Origin: Helichrysum umbraculigerum
Lineage: Eukaryota > Streptophyta > Magnoliopsida > Asterales > Asteraceae
Length of the DNA: 64,000 nt
Assembly (NCBI GenBank): GCA_949592205.1
Contig: CATIUR010000001.1
Location: 214,774,250 to 214,838,249, forward strand
Direction of reading: 5' to 3'
Part shown: piece by piece, positions 59,856 to 64,000 of the stretch
Layout: each line of letters starts with the position of its first letter
How positions within the stretch are numbered: position 1 is the stretch's first letter
Translations under genes and position numbers: made by a program
The notes under the pieces: generated by a model
Seen by the model: only the letters and a program-made list of their open reading frames with translations
Told to the model about the DNA's origin: nothing
The model's database searches: none

Positions 59856-60740
59856 ATGGCTAATAGATCATTTGCTCCAGAACACAACATTTTGATCAAT
59901 CTCGATGTTGATGAGAAAGGTGGCGAGATAGTGCGTCAGATGAAAGCACTTTTGCTTAGATCTAGGGTTAGCTATGCTGTTTCAGCTATTCCTGCTATTA
60001 ATCACGACGTTCTCACCGACTTCTGGACAGACATTGTTTACGATGAAGCTGCGAACCCACCGGTTATTAGAACAACCATGAATAACGTACCGGTTGTGTT
60101 CTCTGCAGCTGACATTCGTCAGATTCTCCAGCTAGGAGAGGCAGCTGAGGAAGCTGGACCCCCGGTCTTTCCGACTAAGTTTTTATGGGGAGCTGGTAGA
60201 AGAATGGGATTTTCTAGGACCTGCTCGAGGACAACAGATGGTGAAATCTTACATCATCGGGCAGTGGAGGTTTCTCTTCCATGTTATCGTGACAGTCTTT
60301 GGTAACAAGAAGGCAGGTTTCGATGATATGAGTCCAGAGCTGATGTCTATCTTGATGTCATTGATCTACAACAAGCCTTACAGCATATCTGGCTATATCT
60401 TTGACTCATTTGTGGTACAAATCACAGGGAATACTCGTAGTTCTCTTTTCCGTCTTTATCCCCGATTCACGATGCTGATTATCAGTCACTGCATTCCAAA
60501 CTTTCCGAATGTGGCTGCGACAAAGACTGTGAATCATATGACAGTCATAGGTTATAAGTCCATGTGGCTTCATTCTGCTAGGAAACAGGGTGTGGCTAAG
60601 CCTGAAGAGGTTGGACTTTTTGGAGCTGTGGTTGATCCTGCTTATGTTCCCCTGCCAAACAATGGTTGGATGGATACTCCTGAGGAACAGGCACAAGCTG
60701 AAGCAACGGTTGCTCCGGAAGAACCAGAACAACAACAACC

Positions 60741-60780
<40 letters not shown>

Positions 60781-61649
60781 CCACAACAACAATCACAACA
60801 ACAACAACCTCAAGTTGTTCCTGAACCAGCTGCTGCGGCTGATATTCCTGAGCCACAACAGTTGATAGAGGACGTACTGAACCAGGATGCAAATCCTGAG
60901 GTTGTGCAAGAAGTACTACGTGATGTACTTGTACAGAATGATGATGCAACTGATCCGGATCTTCAGGATATAGATCAGTTTAGGGTATGTTTATCATTCT
61001 TATTTCGTTAACTTGGCTATTAGTTGATATGTTTCTTATTTTAGCATATTATCTAATTCGAACAGGCTACAGAAGACGTTGTCCCAGAGGTTTCACAACC
61101 TGAGGGTGGACGTAATCTTGTTTCTGCTGCTGGACCATCGGTTCCTTTAGGGAGAGATGGTGATACAGCATTGAGCTCCAGTTCGACTGAATCTGAAGAT
61201 ATTGAGATTCTTGAGATTATCTCAGAGGTCGGGAAAGGCAAGCGTCCGCTTGCAGATGGATCAGTTCAGACACGCAAGAAACATGTTAGGACTTCTACTC
61301 CTGCTCTTCATTTTGGAGGAATGCCAGTTTCAAATGAGCCTCCACAAACTGACCCACAACCAACGAGGCAGCGTCCGGCTACACGTAAATCTGAAGCCTT
61401 GGAAAAGGTTAGAGATTTGTGTTTAATAGACGTTGATTTTTATTGGTTTAGTAACGCTTAGTAGGTATTTGAGACATCGTTAGCTGTGACAAGTACTAAC
61501 TTAACTTGTATTACAGGAAAGAGCTTTTCATGTTGTTGATACTACTCCTTCTGTATTTAAGACGAACAAGCAAAGTCGTAGTGCAGCAAGGATTTTAGCA
61601 AAGGCTTTATCCAAGATGGGTGAACAAGCTGGTATTTCGGCAGCTGCAC
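59856..61649 (+). pseudogene. Intron-containing unknown ORF in a nested element cluster, frameshifted and interrupted
   Basis: Starts at ATG 59856 just after a tttacag acceptor, implying a leader intron. Exon 1 runs to 60984, exon 2 is 61066-61407 and exon 3 starts at 61517; all junctions are GT-AG and in phase. The frame changes once near 60180-60205. Exon 3 is cut at 61649 by another LTR. Over 530 codons are readable. Landmarks: SYAVSAIPAINHDVLTDFW, FSAADIRQILQLG, IGQWRFLFHVIV, SGYIFDSFVVQI and LYPRFTMLI, then a Gln tract coded by CAA, then an acidic Ser-rich tail. The pattern resembles, from memory, an uncharacterised protein very common in Asteraceae genomes and often found next to retroelement genes. 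It is not a gag, protease, RT or integrase. Function unknown. Confidence 0.62.
60728..60806 (+). repeat. (CAA)n repeat coding a polyglutamine tract
   Basis: Nearly pure CAA codons with a few CCA and TCA interruptions. Poly-Val and poly-Leu open frames on the other strand are artefacts of it. Confidence 0.9.
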
Positions 61650-64000
61650 TGTCACACCCCCAATTTCATGATTTGCGGAAGCGACGATTTGGGTGTGACT
61701 AATCAATATTCAAAGCACCAAAGTACAAGCAAACGACTCTAAATGAGACGTTTTGAAAATAGATATTACATTACCAAATAAGTTTTACAAAGCTGCGAGG
61801 TTTATAGGTAATTTCCAAATACATAATTTGAAAATACAAAAGTAAATGCAATGTGGTCCCAAATGTTTAAAAGCATGCGACTCGTGATAGCTAGCTTATC
61901 CTGTAGGCCATTCCTACTGTTGATGAGTACCTGAGAATACAACACTAAAAGGTCAGCTATAAAGCTGGTGAATCTCACAGGTTGAAGTAAACATGATGTG
62001 ATACACAAGATTTATCCGATAATTAAACAAATAAATGTTTTCCGAATACCATAATATGACCCGAACCGAATATACCAACATAGACCGACCATAACCGAAT
62101 TTACCGACATAGACCGACAATAACCGACTTTACCGAATTTACCAACCGCACATGAGCCCATGGTTCGAAGCCTAACCCGATTTCTGCCTCCCGATGTGTG
62201 TTGAAACACCAATTACAACTACTAAAGTGCCCGTTTGACATGGTTGTAGCTAGCAACCCGGACGGGGACGTCACTCCCATAATAGATCTATCCTTTAGTA
62301 ATCGTGCCCTTTCAGTTAACGAACCATGTCCGATGAGGACTTTCCCGAATTAAAACAACTCATGCAAGTCCGAATTTTAAATAACCGAATTACCGAATAC
62401 CGAATACCGAATACCGAATTAAACAATACCAATAATTTTGACCGAAAATAATAATAACCGAAATAAATAACAGATTAATTAACCGAATACTTGTGTACAC
62501 TAAAACAGTTTGTGTTGTATCTCCCCCGAATCTAAAAGCAGTAAATAGTGAAAATGGGGCCGTGAGACTCACCTGAGTCTATCCGAGCAGTGAATATATC
62601 CAACGAGGAACGTACGGTCCAAAGTCTCCTAATGTCCTAAACACGCGAGATTCTAATGAGCATTTGATTGTATAATCTTTATTTGTATTAATATGTATTC
62701 GGTCGTATTATATCCTGTTGTTTAAGTTTGTATTTCCGTTTCACTTTATCTCATAAGTTACAAAATTTAGCACGAGTTCGAAAACCGAAATATGCCATTT
62801 TAGACCCCTAGACGACCCCGGATGGCCTAAAACTGGCTAGGCTAAGGTACTTAGCCTTGACCATTTGGTTGTTTTTGAATGACCGAGCGAATTTGAGCCC
62901 AATCCGTTATAATAAAATTTTCATCGAGAAGCTACCATGTTTTAAGTTGTTAAATCGTCGACGTTTTCGAAAATTTATGTGTTCTGTTTTAGCTAGAATT
63001 TGCAGGGCTAGTTTATTGATCCGTTGGATCATGAAATATGACGGGGGAACTGCCATTTAAAGGACGCGCCGTGTGCATGAGGACGCGCCGCGTCCAATAA
63101 CTTTTGTGAAGTACGCGCCGTGTACACAAGGACGCGCCGTGTTCTATAGTTTTAAGAAGAACGCGCCGCGTACACTAGTGCGCACCGTGTTCTTTGGTTT
63201 TTCAAAAGGACGCGCCGCGTACAGAAGTACACGCCGCGTGGATCATGTTTTCCTGGGCGTCTGTTCGTTCCAAAATCACCCAAACCCATATCTAATCCGC
63301 ATTAAACCAACAATCACTTATTCTAACATTACTACATGATAATAAGTGTTATTTAAACATGAGATTACAAAGATTAAGTTAGTGATTCCTTACAATGATT
63401 TATGATTGAAAATGAAGATGATGCACGGATGATGATCGGATGATGATGATCCAGATTATGATGATGATGATTGTTGCTGTGATGTTGTTATTGTTATTGT
63501 TGGTGTTGTTTGATGATTAACCGAGAGAGAAAGAGAAGAGAGGAGAGAGCCGAGAGAATGAGAATGAGGAAGAAGAAAATGGCCGGCCATCTCCAATTAT
63601 TGGAGGTGGTTGGCCCGAGCTTGATCGGTTTCGTGGTATTTTGACCCGTGTTTTAGTATCCGATCGATATTTAGTAAAAATGTTTTCAAACGATAAATTT
63701 CTAAGATTGAAATCGTATAAGCTTTTATTTGAAGTATTTCACAAAAATACTTTTAGTGTGATACTAAATTATATCGATGTTTCACTTTGAACTTACAGAT
63801 AGTTTTAATTATCCAAAAAGAGTTTTACAAAGTTTCCGAGTACAATAATATTATTTCTGATAATAATATTCTATTTGGAGATGTTTTGGAACAACTTTTA
63901 TTTTTGTGTTTTCTGAGTGGTTTCAGATTAGTTCATTGGTGATTATTAAATAATCATTAAATGTTAAATATATATATATATATTTATATATATATATATT
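61650..64000 (-). mobile_element. LTR of a gypsy element (relative of the 17656 solo LTR), minus orientation, runs off the window
   Basis: On the minus strand the sequence ends GGGGGTGTGACA at 61650. It carries the same AG-exon-GT unit as the 17656 solo LTR (62573-62636 here; both have cattaggaga after the AG and gtgagt after the exon) and the following cccc-ttac-gcttt words. Further 5' on the minus strand lie a GC-rich repeat cassette (63060-63245), a TTGTAAGG donor-like site near 63390 and a long CAT-triplet leader (63408-63490), in that reverse order on the plus strand. It sits inside exon 3 of the unknown ORF. The expected target duplication, TGCAC, cannot be checked because the far end is outside the window. 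Confidence 0.75.
63060..63245. repeat. GC-rich repeat cassette based on acgcgccgcgt
   Basis: About nine units of (g/t)acgcgccg(c/t)gt separated by 10-20 bases of AT-richer DNA. The core is nearly palindromic. Confidence 0.9.

Noticed and set aside
60406..60949. Poly-Leu and poly-Val open frames on the minus strand
   Set aside because: Antisense of the CAA repeat in the unknown ORF.
1..64000. tRNA, rRNA, CRISPR or bacterial-type operon signals
   Set aside because: None seen on either strand; the sequence is plant nuclear DNA.

Overview
This window is plant nuclear DNA: AT-rich, with spliced genes, chloroplast-targeted and cell-surface proteins, and about half or more of its length made of transposable elements. 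The protein families and the LTR types suggest a eudicot, most likely Asteraceae; that placement rests on recalled similarity and was not computed.

Layout. 1-11780: two Ty3/gypsy chromovirus copies in tandem sharing a central LTR, both broken. 11781-17655: a decayed multi-exon gene on the minus strand. 17656-20769: a 3.1 kb solo LTR with a 5-bp target duplication. 21170-23131: a non-autonomous Helitron with a nested foldback MITE. 24469-30641: a complete 6.2 kb non-coding LTR element (LARD type), full of internal tandem repeats, inserted in a locally duplicated segment. 30774-31424: a possible small acidic protein gene. 32398-33677: a hAT element with a dead transposase. 34355-35770: a composite Mutator-like element. 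37684-39745: a five-exon ubiquitin-like (U11/U12-25K related) gene, convergent with the intronless ATP synthase b' gene at 40456-41091. 42750-43178: a foldback MITE. 45203-45574: a small secreted cysteine-rich peptide. 46486-48680: a solo LTR. 50372-55864: a 19-exon LRR-malectin membrane protein that stops before any kinase domain. 56551-57278: Stowaway and Tourist MITEs. 57309-64000: elements nested in series, carrying an intron-containing unknown ORF at 59856-61649.

The active host genes appear to be the ubiquitin-like gene, atpG, the cysteine-rich peptide and the LRR-malectin gene. They are functionally unrelated: minor spliceosome or ubiquitin-fold protein, photosynthetic ATP synthase, secreted peptide, surface receptor. 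The most unusual signals are LTRs that carry a conserved small exon between splice signals, short GC-rich repeat cassettes that differ in sequence but sit at the same place in related LTRs, and the spliced ORF in the nested element cluster.
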